A model generated the notes under the pieces. It made no database searches, was not told where the DNA came from, and saw only the letters and a program-made list of their open reading frames with translations. Of a DNA stretch of 33,141 bases, positions 15,492 through 23,355 are shown piece by piece. This DNA comes from Pelatocladus maniniholoensis HA4357-MV3 (GTDB taxonomy: Bacteria; Cyanobacteriota; Cyanobacteriia; Cyanobacteriales; Nostocaceae), in NCBI GenBank assembly GCA_019359115.1, contig JAHHHW010000140.1, positions 1-33,141 on the forward strand, given 5' to 3'. The position numbers and the translations under genes are program-made. Numbering within the stretch: position 1 is the stretch's first letter; each line of letters opens with the position of its first letter.

Positions 15492-16799
15492 ATGCTTAAA
15501 CATCTTTTGCTGTCAGGATGGTTTCGCGTACAACCATTCTTCAAGTATGTTGTCGTCTTGATGCTGATCGCGCCCTTAGTGGATGCATCTAGTCACTCTT
15601 CCTCAGCGCAATCACAAACAGCTAAAAGTACTTCGATGATGACGGAGTTAGCATCTGCTTCAACCGAAGCAGATGATAGAAATATATCTAGTCAGAATCA
15701 AGTATCAAAACTAGCTAAAATTGACTCTTTGGCAGACAAACACCACTCCTTACAAGTGTCTATAGCTGCTGCTGAACCGCAAATATTAATAGTAGATAAA
15801 GTAGAGTCTTGGGCAGTAGAAGGTGATTCTATATCGGTGATCGAAATACCAGATAACAACTCATTGGCGGCCGTGGAACTCGCACCAGCAAAAGTGCAAC
15901 CGGATTCTGTATCTGGAGGATTGTCTACTAGTCAAATCAGTTTAGTGGAAAAGTTAAAGGCTGCAAAACTACAGTCTTTAGATAGTGAGAAGATTTATCT
16001 ATCGATGGATAAGTCTGATAGTCCATCACCTCAAGCAGCTACGATAGTAACTCCACAGTACAAAGAATTACCTGTAGTTGAACAAGCACAACAAGCACAA
16101 CAAGAACAGCAAGATCCGATCGCCAGTCCACATCCAATTCCTTGGAATTGGATCATGACTACACATCAAACGGTGAGTTCTAAAAAAGGTTCTGGAGTAC
16201 GCTATTACCGCAGTTTACCTGTTGTTTCCCCAGATGGTAGGTATGCTGCTTACAGCCGTGTACAATTAGAAGTCAAATCAGAACTGTATAACAGCCGTGT
16301 CAGCAGTGTTTTGTTCTTAGAAGACAGACAAACTGGGCAATTGCGGGTAGTATCTTCTACCTCTCGCAACATGGATACTTTAATCAATGCCAAATTTTCC
16401 CAAGATGCAAATGGTGAAGGGACTATTGGGGTATTAGTTCCCGTTAGTTGGTCAGAAAAAGGCGATCGCTTCTTAGCACGCAAATTTGAAGCTGTGTTTA
16501 ATACATCTGACGCTACCGACAGGGCGGTAATTTGGGATCGACAAAGCGATCGCACTAACACCATCTCTCCTGCTTATGATGAGCAAGAACATGAAAAAAT
16601 TGCCGTACTCTTAGGCTGGAGTAAAACCCAACCTAATAAGATTCTATTCCGTACTGGTGAAATGGGCGAAGAAGAATGGCCTGTATTGGCAGTTTCTCAT
16701 GATGGTAGTACAGCTATGGCCACAGACACAGATAAAGCAGTGACTTTTGGTGAAAAGGTCAAAGAAGTCTGGCCTGGTCCACAGGTAGCTTATCGCTGA
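15492..16799 (+). CDS. Exported or membrane-anchored protein with a C-terminal propeller-like domain
   Basis: The 435-residue protein has an N-terminal hydrophobic segment (FFKYVVVLMLIAPLVDA), a long Ser/Ala/Gln-rich disordered region (residues 35-215, including EQAQQAQQEQQ) and a compact C-terminal domain (about 217-435). The latter contains VVSPDGRYAAYSRVQLE and LFLEDRQTGQLRVVS, motifs like blades of TolB/WD-type propellers, although it is too short for a whole propeller. It probably faces the periplasm. I do not recognise a named family. A terminator-like stem follows the gene. Confidence 0.75.
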   Translation: MLKHLLLSGWFRVQPFFKYVVVLMLIAPLVDASSHSSSAQSQTAKSTSMMTELASASTEADDRNISSQNQVSKLAKIDSLADKHHSLQVSIAAAEPQILIVDKVESWAVEGDSISVIEIPDNNSLAAVELAPAKVQPDSVSGGLSTSQISLVEKLKAAKLQSLDSEKIYLSMDKSDSPSPQAATIVTPQYKELPVVEQAQQAQQEQQDPIASPHPIPWNWIMTTHQTVSSKKGSGVRYYRSLPVVSPDGRYAAYSRVQLEVKSELYNSRVSSVLFLEDRQTGQLRVVSSTSRNMDTLINAKFSQDANGEGTIGVLVPVSWSEKGDRFLARKFEAVFNTSDATDRAVIWDRQSDRTNTISPAYDEQEHEKIAVLLGWSKTQPNKILFRTGEMGEEEWPVLAVSHDGSTAMATDTDKAVTFGEKVKEVWPGPQVAYR

Positions 16800-17160
16800 G
16801 AATACCTCTAACCGTTACATAACACCTACCCAAAGCTACCCATTGTTAATATTTTTGGGGAGCTTTGTCCAGAGATTAACTTACAGTTTCAAGCCCTCCT
16901 CACAAAGGGGAGGGGACGAAACAATTAAAAATTAAAAATTAAAAATTGTGAAGAAGAGGAAGGGGGACAAGGGGGAAGAGATTTTATTGAGTGCAGGATT
17001 AGATTATTTATTTTTTAGAGTTCCTTAAATAAAATTACTGCTTAAAAAAATATATATAAAGAATTATTATTAATTGTAAAATTATGCGATCGCTCCAACA
17101 ATGATCAATGATGAACTATGCTTTTTCATAATTAACCATTCATAATTCATCGTTTTGATC
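16800..17160. other. AT-rich spacer with terminator-like stems and a heptamer repeat
   Basis: There is no gene in this stretch. It holds a stem CAAAGCT...AGCTTTG (16831-16867), a CCCTCC/GGAGGG stem (16894-16914) and three TTAAAAA heptamers (16925-16945). An AT-rich tract (17010-17085) follows, probably carrying the sipA promoter. Confidence 0.55.
16831..16867 (+). terminator. Possible terminator of the 435-residue gene
   Basis: CAAAGCTACCC pairs with GGGGAGCTTTG (one internal mismatch) around a 13-base loop, 31 bp after the stop codon. There is no T-tract after the stem, so termination efficiency is uncertain. Confidence 0.3.
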
Positions 17161-17406
17161 ATGTCTGAAGAATTTACTATTGGTAGCAAAGTCCGCGTAA
17201 TTGCCTTACCCCCCTACGTCAAAACAGCCGATCCCATGCCCATGTTACGTCCACCTGATGTGATTCGTATTGGCGAAGAAGGTGTGGTACTAGATCGTCG
17301 TCCTGCTGGATACTGGGGTGTCCGTTTTACTAATGGGGCTTTTCTGATGGAAAGCCAATATATTGAAAGTGTAAAAACTACCCAAACTGAGAATAGCGAC
17401 GAGTAA
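17161..17406 (+). CDS. sipA: SipA, NblS-interacting regulatory protein (DUF3148)
   Basis: The 81-residue protein is almost all one small SH3-like domain: SEEFTIGSKVRVIALPPYVK, MLRPPDVIRIGEEGVVLDRR, GYWGVRFTNGAFLMESQYIE. This matches the cyanobacterial SipA/DUF3148 family. SipA is known to bind the essential histidine kinase NblS (Hik33) and affect its signalling in high light and stress. I start it at the ATG at 17161; a TTG two codons upstream is in frame but less likely. It is followed after 38 bp by a peroxiredoxin gene on the same strand, so a stress-related operon is plausible. Confidence 0.9.
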   Translation: MSEEFTIGSKVRVIALPPYVKTADPMPMLRPPDVIRIGEEGVVLDRRPAGYWGVRFTNGAFLMESQYIESVKTTQTENSDE

Positions 17407-17444
17407 TTGTAAACTTGTGTTAAGTTGTAATTCTGGTCAACACA

Positions 17445-18002
17445 ATGACTTCTCGCCGCCATTTTTTAACCATATTATTTGCTAGTTGTTTTGCACTCAT
17501 CAGTTGGTTAAATTTTCCCCCAGTAGCTAACGCCTTGGGTGGCAAACTTCCTGCTATTAACCAACCTGCACCAGAGTTTTCTTTACCAACCAACTCTGGT
17601 GAAGGTAAAATTTCTCTTTCTGATTATCGTGGTCAGTGGGTAGTTCTTTACTTTTATCCCAAAGACTTCACCCCAGGTTGTACCATAGAGGCCCGTCGGT
17701 TTCAACAAGATTTACCCAAATATCTTGAAAAAAATGCACAAGTAATTGGTATAAGTGCAGACGATATTAATTCCCATGCCGAATTTTGTGATTCCGAAGG
17801 ACTAAAATTTCCTCTGTTGGCAGATACAACAGGCGCAGTCAGCAAAGCTTACGGTTCTTGGATGAGCTTTATTTCTGTACGTCATACATTTATCATCGAT
17901 CCCCAGGGTATGGTGCGAGAGACTTTTGTCAAAGTTAATCCAGCCATTCATAGCCAAGAAGTGCTAGCCCGACTAGAGGAATTGGAGAAAGCCACCTCGT
18001 AG
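17445..18002 (+). CDS. PrxQ/BCP-type peroxiredoxin with Tat signal
   Basis: The 185-residue protein starts with a twin-arginine signal (SRRHFLT, hydrophobic stretch, cleavage after VANA at residue 30), so it is exported folded to the periplasm or thylakoid lumen. The peroxiredoxin domain has PAPEFSLPTNSGEG, the active-site YPKDFTPGCTIEARRF with peroxidatic C79, and HTFIIDPQGMVRETF. The usual PrxQ resolving cysteine at +5 is replaced by R84. The only other mature cysteine is C115, so the enzyme is either 1-Cys type or uses C115. It reduces peroxides with a thiol donor. It lies 38 bp after sipA. Confidence 0.92.
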   Translation: MTSRRHFLTILFASCFALISWLNFPPVANALGGKLPAINQPAPEFSLPTNSGEGKISLSDYRGQWVVLYFYPKDFTPGCTIEARRFQQDLPKYLEKNAQVIGISADDINSHAEFCDSEGLKFPLLADTTGAVSKAYGSWMSFISVRHTFIIDPQGMVRETFVKVNPAIHSQEVLARLEELEKATS

Positions 18003-18335
18003 CTCTCAACTAAAGTCGGGGCTAATAGCTAAAGTTAGCTTTTAGCAAGTGACACGAAGTTTAACCTAACCTGATGCGATCAGGTTTGTAGCAGACGCGT
18101 AGCAAGATCCCGCAGGCTAATTTCGCGTCTCTACACAGCAATAAATAGTTATTGATAATTAGCTTTAGACTTATTAATAAGAGTAATTGATCATTAGTTA
18201 TTGATGAGCGCGATTCAACAAGCCGTCCTTGTCAAATCTCCTTAATTTATTTATGGGGATTCCCCTGTTCTGCGTTAAGTGTTCTTTGTTAAGAGTTCCC
18301 TGTTAATTTAAACTTTTACTTCTGGGCTAATAACT
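18003..18335. other. Spacer with two hairpins
   Basis: No gene is seen here. AACCTGAT-GCG-ATCAGGTT (18068-18086) is a perfect 8-bp hairpin 66 bp after the peroxiredoxin stop and could end transcription, though it lacks a T run. AGACGCG (18093-18099) and CGCGTCT (18124-18130) flank a 24-base loop and resemble an interrupted copy of the AGACGCGAT palindrome family. Confidence 0.5.
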
Positions 18336-18824
18336 ATGAATTTTAAAAGCGAAGTAAACTTTAAAGATAATACACAAAACTTAAAATTTTCTCAGCCTGC
18401 TGTTACCCGTAAACCATTGGAATTACTCAGAGATACTGAGGCTTTGCTACGGCGTCCAACTGTGGCAACATTAGTACCAATACTGCCACCAAAGTTAGGA
18501 GATAACTTACAAATCGCCTCTTCGGTAGCAGAAGAATCATTACATGAATTAGCAGAAATCGACTTAGAGACGATCAGCGATTGGGAACTACGACCTCTAC
18601 GGATTCGGATTGGGTTAAGTTTTGTTGGATTTGGAGCGCTGATGACCGTTTTGCTGCTACTTTACCTCAATACTCTGTACTCACAATTAAGTCCCATTGA
18701 GCAGATCGGAAAATATTGGCATCAATATGTTTGGTTTGTTTGCTTAGGTGTAACGGGCATGTTTATTCTAGGTCGAGAGGCAATGCGTCCGATTAACAAA
18801 CCTCGAAAATCAGGTAAGAAATAA
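18336..18824 (+). CDS. Two-TM cyanobacterial hypothetical protein
   Basis: The 162-residue protein has a soluble N-terminal half (residues 1-90, with RKPLELLRDTEALLRRPTV and ISDWELRPLRIRIG) followed by two membrane helices (GLSFVGFGALMTVLLLLYL and YVWFVCLGVTGMFILG) and a basic tail (RPINKPRKSGKK) that would stay in the cytoplasm. No enzymatic motif is visible and I do not recognise the family. It appears to be transcribed alone. Confidence 0.75.
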   Translation: MNFKSEVNFKDNTQNLKFSQPAVTRKPLELLRDTEALLRRPTVATLVPILPPKLGDNLQIASSVAEESLHELAEIDLETISDWELRPLRIRIGLSFVGFGALMTVLLLLYLNTLYSQLSPIEQIGKYWHQYVWFVCLGVTGMFILGREAMRPINKPRKSGKK

Positions 18825-19279
18825 AATACACAACCTCACCCCCAACCCTTCTCCTTAGCAAGGCTACGGTGTACACACAAATCTAGGTTGAGCGCATCTG
18901 TACCGCCTCGGAATAAATTCCGAGTACAGATGCGCAAGTCCTCTGAAGAGGACTCAAAAAAAAGTTTGTTCCAGTCCACTTGAGTGGACTTTCGCTATGA
19001 GCCTGGAACTTTAGTTCTAGGCGGGATACAGTTTCAACATGAAAAATTTTGACTTGTGTGTACTTAATACATTTTGTTCCTGTTAATAACAACATAGTTT
19101 ACACGCACCGCTGTTACTGATATTATTTTCTCAAAGTAAAAATCACTCAAACTGAGAAATCTATAAAGTTAAGTAAAGAACATAGACAGCAGCTCTTGCA
19201 AACTTAAAGGATGTTAGAGCACAGATACCGATTTTATAAACACAACCTCAACATATTGCCGTAAGGATAGGTGGCGAAT
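18825..19279. other. Non-coding stretch occupied mainly by a structured repeat
   Basis: After a short C-rich tract typical of cyanobacterial spacers (18833-18860), the region is filled by the 193-bp multi-hairpin element at 18871-19063, then by about 200 bp of plain AT-rich sequence leading to the DUF2949 gene. Confidence 0.6.
18871..19063. repeat. 193-bp element of four hairpins closed by terminal inverted repeats
   Basis: The terminal arms GTACACACAA (18871-18880) and TTGTGTGTAC (19054-19063) are perfect complements. Between them lie four successive stem-loops. H1: GCGCATCTGTA...TACAGATGCGC with an inner CTCGGAA-TAAA-TTCCGAG stem (18892-18935). H2: AGTCCTCT-GA-AGAGGACT (18937-18954). H3: AGTCCACT-TG-AGTGGACT (18973-18990). 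H4: GCCTGGAAC-TTTA-GTTCTAGGC (19001-19022, one G-T pair). The design suggests a structured RNA or a non-autonomous mobile element; a minus-strand reading frame across it is a by-product. Confidence 0.65.
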
Positions 19280-19474
19280 ATGGAACCGAGAAGACTTGCA
19301 CAATTTCTTAACTTTTTGCAAGAAGATTTAGCAATTCCTGCCGCTGACCTACAGTTAGCATTACGACATCCTGAACAGACTCCAAATTTGTTACCAATAA
19401 TTTTGTGGCAATACGGACTGGTAACATTGAACCAGCTGGATCGTATTTTTGACTGGTTGCAGGGAAATGTTTGA
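19280..19474 (+). CDS. DUF2949-family small protein
   Basis: The 64-residue protein is MEPRRLAQFLNFLQEDLAIP, followed by an amphipathic helix with ALRHPEQTPNLLPIILWQYG and LNQLDRIFDWLQ. This is the typical pattern and length of the cyanobacterial DUF2949 family, whose function is unknown. A GTG 9 bases upstream (19271) preceded by AAGGA is an alternative start adding three residues. It stands alone between two repeat elements. Confidence 0.85.
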   Translation: MEPRRLAQFLNFLQEDLAIPAADLQLALRHPEQTPNLLPIILWQYGLVTLNQLDRIFDWLQGNV

Positions 19475-19570
19475 GCTTTTGGTAGAAACGGCCCACAGCT
19501 TAAATATTTATGTAGGTAAATTTTAATAGTTATTAGGGGCGCAAAGTCTCACGCCCCAAAATGAATTATT

Positions 19571-19685
19571 GGCGTTGCTGAATGCGGTATGAATCCGAAT
19601 GTAGAGACACGATATATCGTATCGTGTCTCTATAAAGATTTTGGGATTACGCAAAATCATTTTCATACATGAAATCAGCAATACC
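19571..19685. mobile_element. Intact MITE (115 bp) with 8-bp target duplication
   Basis: The element starts GGCGTTGCTGA (19571) and ends TCAGCAATACC (19685), imperfect terminal inverted repeats (9 of 11). It is flanked on both sides by GAATTATT (19563-19570 and 19686-19693), a perfect 8-bp target duplication. Inside lies a 13-bp-stem palindrome (19602-19614/19620-19632). It encodes nothing. A second copy, about 95% identical over 95 aligned bases, lies at 23517-23611. Confidence 0.85.
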
Positions 19686-19708
19686 GAATTATTTGTCATT
19701 GGTTAATT

Positions 19709-19882
19709 TTAATGTCTTTCCTTATCTATTTCTCCCTCAAATGGTTGTACACCTGTTTCTGGATAATTGTCATCTCTAGGAGTAAAAATTCTCACAAATC
19801 CACCGTAAATGTAACGAAAAACTTGTTGAGGAACTTCTATAGTTTTCTGCCAAATACTGCTTTTGTTTGTTGTATTAGTCAT
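19709..19882 (-). CDS. 57-residue hypothetical protein
   Basis: I start it at the ATG at 19882, 8 bases after a good ribosome site (TTAGGAGAATATTTT before ATG). The product reads MTNTTNKSSIWQKTIEVPQQ, then VFRYIYGGFVRIFTPRDDNY, and ends in an acidic tail (ETGVQPFEGEIDKERH). One amphipathic, aromatic-rich helix is predicted, with no TM or signal peptide. Family and function are not recognised. The gene ends 23 bp from the MITE, so the insertion narrowly spares it. Confidence 0.65.
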   Translation of the reverse strand: MTNTTNKSSIWQKTIEVPQQVFRYIYGGFVRIFTPRDDNYPETGVQPFEGEIDKERH

Positions 19883-19957
19883 AAAATATTCTCCTAAATT
19901 ATTGAAAAATTTTAAAAAAAGTTTCAACAAGTATCCTAGTATCTTTTTGATTAGTGC

Positions 19958-20263
19958 TTAATTAGTGCCAACTTCAGCAGCAGCACGAGTATGCATAGTA
20001 TCTTGTAAATGTTCTTGATGCTGACGTTCTTTTGTCATTGCTTCTCGCGCCGCTTCTTGCAGGGTGAGATCCACAATTTTGTGATAGTTGGCTCTACTTT
20101 CAGATTAGGAAAAGAATATGAGGAAGTTGTGAGGGCAGCAAAGAGTTTAATAATGTAATCTTAGATACGATACACTCCAACCCCAAGCTGATGCTACTTG
20201 AGGAGCTAATTTTAAAGGATTGAATGCTTTAGCGATCGCAGCTTTGATACCCAACTGAGCAAA
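19958..20263 (-). pseudogene. Frameshifted gene remnant
   Basis: Three protein-like pieces on the minus strand follow each other in different frames: LGIKAAIAKAFNPLKLAPQV...GWSVSYLRLHY (20147-20263), then KLFAALTTSSYSFPNLKVEP (about 20086-20148), then IVDLTLQEAAREAMTKERQH...TRAAAEVGTN ending at TAA 19958-19960. None has a proper start codon. Together they look like one gene of about 100 or more codons disrupted by two shifts. I cannot name the family. Confidence 0.35.
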
Positions 20264-20324
20264 TCACTAAATTTATATGATGGTAGCGCTCCCTGTATGT
20301 CGCATCCAAAGTTGCTAGTAGTAC

Positions 20325-21587
20325 TTATTTAATAAGTGGCTGATTTTTCTCAACATATCTTTGAATATCTTCTCGAGCAATTTCAAGGAATTGTCCTTTC
20401 TTGAGAAGAAAATTTGATAATGAGTTATATCGTTCTGCTAACTTTTGCAAATCAGCCTGTTGGAGTGCTAAACCAAATTGATCAGCTATCTGATGGAGAA
20501 ATTGAACTTCAGATTTTTGCCATTGTCGAGACTCCGAAAGTTGATAAGCAGCTAATAAACCCCAAAGTTTTTTACCAACAAAAATCGGAGCGATCGCATA
20601 AGCTTTGATGTAAAATTGCTCTAAAAGTTGAATGTGACAAGGAGAGTGGTTGGTCTGATAAATGTCATCAACTGCAAATGTCTCATTATTGCGGTAGCGT
20701 CCTCCCCGCGTTTCTTGTAAGTAGGTGTCATCCCAAATAGTTGTACTATTGTGCGTGAGCAAAGTTTTCCAATTTTGGCTAATAAATTCGTAATTTTGGA
20801 CAAATTCACCGCCCCAATCAGAATTAAAACAATAAACAGCAACTCTGTCTATTTGCAATAATTCACAAACCTTTTTATTTGTTGTCTGAAAAATTGTTTC
20901 CAGGTCAACCAATGCTCTCATTTTGGCAGTAATCTCACTCAAAATTTGCCTTTGATCTATTACTTTTTGTAAATCAAAGTTCTGTTGGCTAACTTGAGCC
21001 AATAATTTAGCCTGTTGGAGTGCTAAACCAAGTTGGTCTGCAATCTGATGGAGGAATTGAACTTCAAATTTTTGCCATTGGCGAGATTCGGAAAGTTGAT
21101 AAGCAGCTAATAAACCCCAGAGTTTTTTATCAACAAAAATCGGAGCGATCGCATAGGCTTTGATGTACAATTGCTCTAAAAGTTGAATGTGACAAGGAGA
21201 GTGGTTGATCTGATAAATGTCATCAACTGCAAATGTATCATTATTACGGTAGCGTCCCCCTTGCGTTTCTTGTAAGTAGGTGTCATCCCAAATAGTTGTA
21301 CTATTGTGCGTGAGCAAAGTTTTCCAATTTTGGCTAATAAATTCGTAATTTTGAACAAATTCACCGCCCCAATCGGAATTAAAACGATAAACTGCAACTC
21401 TGTCTATTTGTAATAGTTCACAAACCTTTTTATTTGTTGTTTGAAAAATTGTTTCCAGGTCAACAGAAGCCCGAATATTGGCAGTAACTTCAGAAAACAC
21501 CTTGACGTATTGCAGAAAATTATTATTTTCTGGGAGTGGACTTTCCAAGTTTGTATTGAGTTGATCTAATAACCTTCTTTGTTCCAT
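20325..21587 (-). CDS. Tandem-GAF sensor protein with two near-identical CBCR-like GAF domains
   Basis: The 420-residue protein is two GAF domains (residues about 30-193 and 215-378) joined by a helical linker, with a short C-terminal coiled tail and no kinase, cyclase or DNA-binding output. Residues 42-193 and 227-378 are identical at 144 of 152 positions. Each carries a Cys-His pair in SPCHIQLLEQ (C132-H133 and C317-H318) at the place where phytochrome-type and cyanobacteriochrome GAFs attach bilin, and each ends LWGLLAAYQLSESRQWQ. Light sensing is possible, but small-ligand binding is equally so. It lies 49 bp after the three-receiver regulator on the same strand, so it is probably co-transcribed. 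The linker and tail may form signalling helices to a partner kinase outside the window. Confidence 0.88.
   Translation of the reverse strand: MEQRRLLDQLNTNLESPLPENNNFLQYVKVFSEVTANIRASVDLETIFQTTNKKVCELLQIDRVAVYRFNSDWGGEFVQNYEFISQNWKTLLTHNSTTIWDDTYLQETQGGRYRNNDTFAVDDIYQINHSPCHIQLLEQLYIKAYAIAPIFVDKKLWGLLAAYQLSESRQWQKFEVQFLHQIADQLGLALQQAKLLAQVSQQNFDLQKVIDQRQILSEITAKMRALVDLETIFQTTNKKVCELLQIDRVAVYCFNSDWGGEFVQNYEFISQNWKTLLTHNSTTIWDDTYLQETRGGRYRNNETFAVDDIYQTNHSPCHIQLLEQFYIKAYAIAPIFVGKKLWGLLAAYQLSESRQWQKSEVQFLHQIADQFGLALQQADLQKLAERYNSLSNFLLKKGQFLEIAREDIQRYVEKNQPLIK
20454..21464. repeat. Intragenic duplication of a GAF domain (555-bp period)
   Basis: The codons for residues 42-193 (21009-21464) and 227-378 (20454-20909) are highly similar at DNA level, including synonymous sites, with a 555-bp (185-codon) period. 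The retained similarity implies a recent duplication or ongoing gene conversion. Confidence 0.85.
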
Positions 21588-21636
21588 GCTCCTGACTCTA
21601 GCTTCAACACTAATTAAAATTTAAACCAAAATTGTA

Positions 21637-23355
21637 TCAGCAAAAGTAATAGTTATTTGTTCCACGTTTCATCTGTGCTTGCGTGTTTCCTGTTTGATAA
21701 ATTTCTCGCATCCGTCGCAAGCTAACTCGTTCTAAGCGATTGACAATCCTAGTAATAAGTTCTGGCCCAACGATGGGTTTGCTCACAAAATCATCTGCAC
21801 CAACCGCAAAAACCTGATTAACAATATCAGCATCGTTATGAACTGTGAGAAATAGGATTGGTAGTTCACTCCATTGGGGATCATTGCGTACGACTTGACA
21901 AATTTCTATACCATTTATCCCTAGTATTTCTACATCAAGAATGAGTAAATCTGGCGTGACTGCTTCCAGAGTTTCCCAAAATTGAAGGGGATTTTCCAAG
22001 AATGTAACTTTGATTCCCCAAGGTATAAGTAACTTTTGTAACAAAGTACCTATTTTTGGATCATTGTCTACAGCTAGTATGTGTGCTTCTGCATGGGGAG
22101 ATTCTTGCAACACTTGATTGACTGCTTCTAGCACTTGGTTAGCAGACATCGGCTTGGGTAAAAAGGTGTGTCCACCATTGCGAGCAGCTTGTAAACGGTT
22201 ACTAAAATCACTGTTTTTGGTCAAAATTATTACTGGTACAGGAGGTTTACGCTCATGCAACTCTGCTAACAGGTTGAAACTGTCTTGGTGATTTGAAGAA
22301 ATATCCGGGTCTAGCAATACGATACTAGGATGATTTTGATACAGAATATTTCTGGCAATTGTAGTGTCTGTCGCGATCGCCACCTGTAAATTTTTGTGAG
22401 TAGCTGCTTGTTGAATTTGTGCGGTGAAAGTGCGATCGCAATCTACCACCAACAACAAAGGATGCTCATCTTCAGAATGGAAGCTAGATGCTGAAAACGC
22501 AGTGACGTGGTGAGCAGCGCGTTGCGGAGGTCGCTTCGCGTCTACCCTCCGTTGTAGCGACTGCGTTCGCGCAGCGTCCCGGAGGGAACTACCCGAAGGG
22601 TGACGTGGTGACGCAGAGAATATTTCATCTGTATTCCCCGTGTTCCCTTGTCCGCCTTGTCCCCATCTACTCTTCTCTTCTCTACCTGGTTTTAACCGAT
22701 AACCAATACCATAGACTGTTTCAATTAAATCCCCTGGCGCACCCACAGCTTTTAATTTTTGCCGTAATCCTTTAATATGGGTACGAACAGCCTCTTCTCC
22801 TGGTATGTCCTCATACGACCAGAGATGCTCCAAAATCATCCCGCAGCTAAAAACTCGGCGACTATTTCGCAAAAACAGCTCCAGCAAAGCATATTCCTTG
22901 GGAGTTAATGATAATAGCTCTTCAGCATACATAACCTCACAACTTGTGGGATCAAGCCGCAAATTATCCCATTCCAAAACTGGTGGGGATACTACACTAC
23001 CACGACGTAACAGCGCCCTGATCCGAGCAACTAATTCTTCTTCATCAAAGGGTTTGACAAGGTAGTCATCTGCACCAGCATCCAAACCAATCGCCTTTTC
23101 ATGGCTACTATCACAACCAGTCAATAATAAAATTGGCATTTGCAAACCACGCGCTCTGATTTGCCGACACAGAGTGATACCATCTATCTCTGGCAGGATA
23201 ACATCTAAAAGAATTAAATCGTAATCATAAGTTTGGATTAAATCCCAAGCTGTCTGACCATTCGAGGCTGCTTCCACAGCATAATTGTAACTAGTAAGGA
23301 CAGCAGCAAGCACATGGGCAACCAGCTCATCATCCTCGACGATTAATATTTTCAT
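21637..23355 (-). CDS. Multi-domain response regulator REC-wHTH-REC-REC
   Basis: The 572-residue protein has an OmpR-type receiver (1-118; EDD near the start, phospho-acceptor D51, LVKPFDEEE), a winged-helix DNA-binding domain (about 126-225; LSLTPKEYALLELFLRNSRR, GIGYRLKP), a low-complexity linker (230-292) and two more receivers (about 298-412, LLLVVDCDRT...VLLDPD...LPKPMS; 424-545, ILAVDNDP...LLILDVEI...VSKPI). All three receivers keep the acidic pocket, Asp and Lys. It should bind DNA when phosphorylated, with the extra receivers integrating other inputs. The linker contains a repeat insertion (22502-22611). It is followed by the GAF protein; no kinase gene is adjacent. Confidence 0.92.
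   Translation of the reverse strand: MKILIVEDDELVAHVLAAVLTSYNYAVEAASNGQTAWDLIQTYDYDLILLDVILPEIDGITLCRQIRARGLQMPILLLTGCDSSHEKAIGLDAGADDYLVKPFDEEELVARIRALLRRGSVVSPPVLEWDNLRLDPTSCEVMYAEELLSLTPKEYALLELFLRNSRRVFSCGMILEHLWSYEDIPGEEAVRTHIKGLRQKLKAVGAPGDLIETVYGIGYRLKPGREEKSRWGQGGQGNTGNTDEIFSASPRHPSGSSLRDAARTQSLQRRVDAKRPPQRAAHHVTAFSASSFHSEDEHPLLLVVDCDRTFTAQIQQAATHKNLQVAIATDTTIARNILYQNHPSIVLLDPDISSNHQDSFNLLAELHERKPPVPVIILTKNSDFSNRLQAARNGGHTFLPKPMSANQVLEAVNQVLQESPHAEAHILAVDNDPKIGTLLQKLLIPWGIKVTFLENPLQFWETLEAVTPDLLILDVEILGINGIEICQVVRNDPQWSELPILFLTVHNDADIVNQVFAVGADDFVSKPIVGPELITRIVNRLERVSLRRMREIYQTGNTQAQMKRGTNNYYFC
22502..22611. repeat. Repeat insertion in the regulator linker, bounded by 12-bp direct repeats
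   Basis: GTGACGTGGTGA occurs at 22502-22513 and again at 22600-22611, bounding a hairpin-rich GC stretch (GCGTTCGCGCAGCG, CGGAGGG, ACCCGAAGGG) unlike the surrounding coding DNA but like Nostoc-type interspersed repeats. It supplies about residues 249-285. One unit is 98 bp, not a multiple of three. Confidence 0.6.

Noticed and set aside
18871-19063. Retron msr-msd or group II intron
   Set aside because: Terminal repeats and hairpins are suggestive, but no reverse transcriptase gene is in the window and no intron domain V pattern was recognised.
18883-19095. 70-codon minus-strand frame
   Set aside because: It lies entirely within the four-hairpin repeat. Similar frames in other genomes would reflect repeat copies rather than a protein family.
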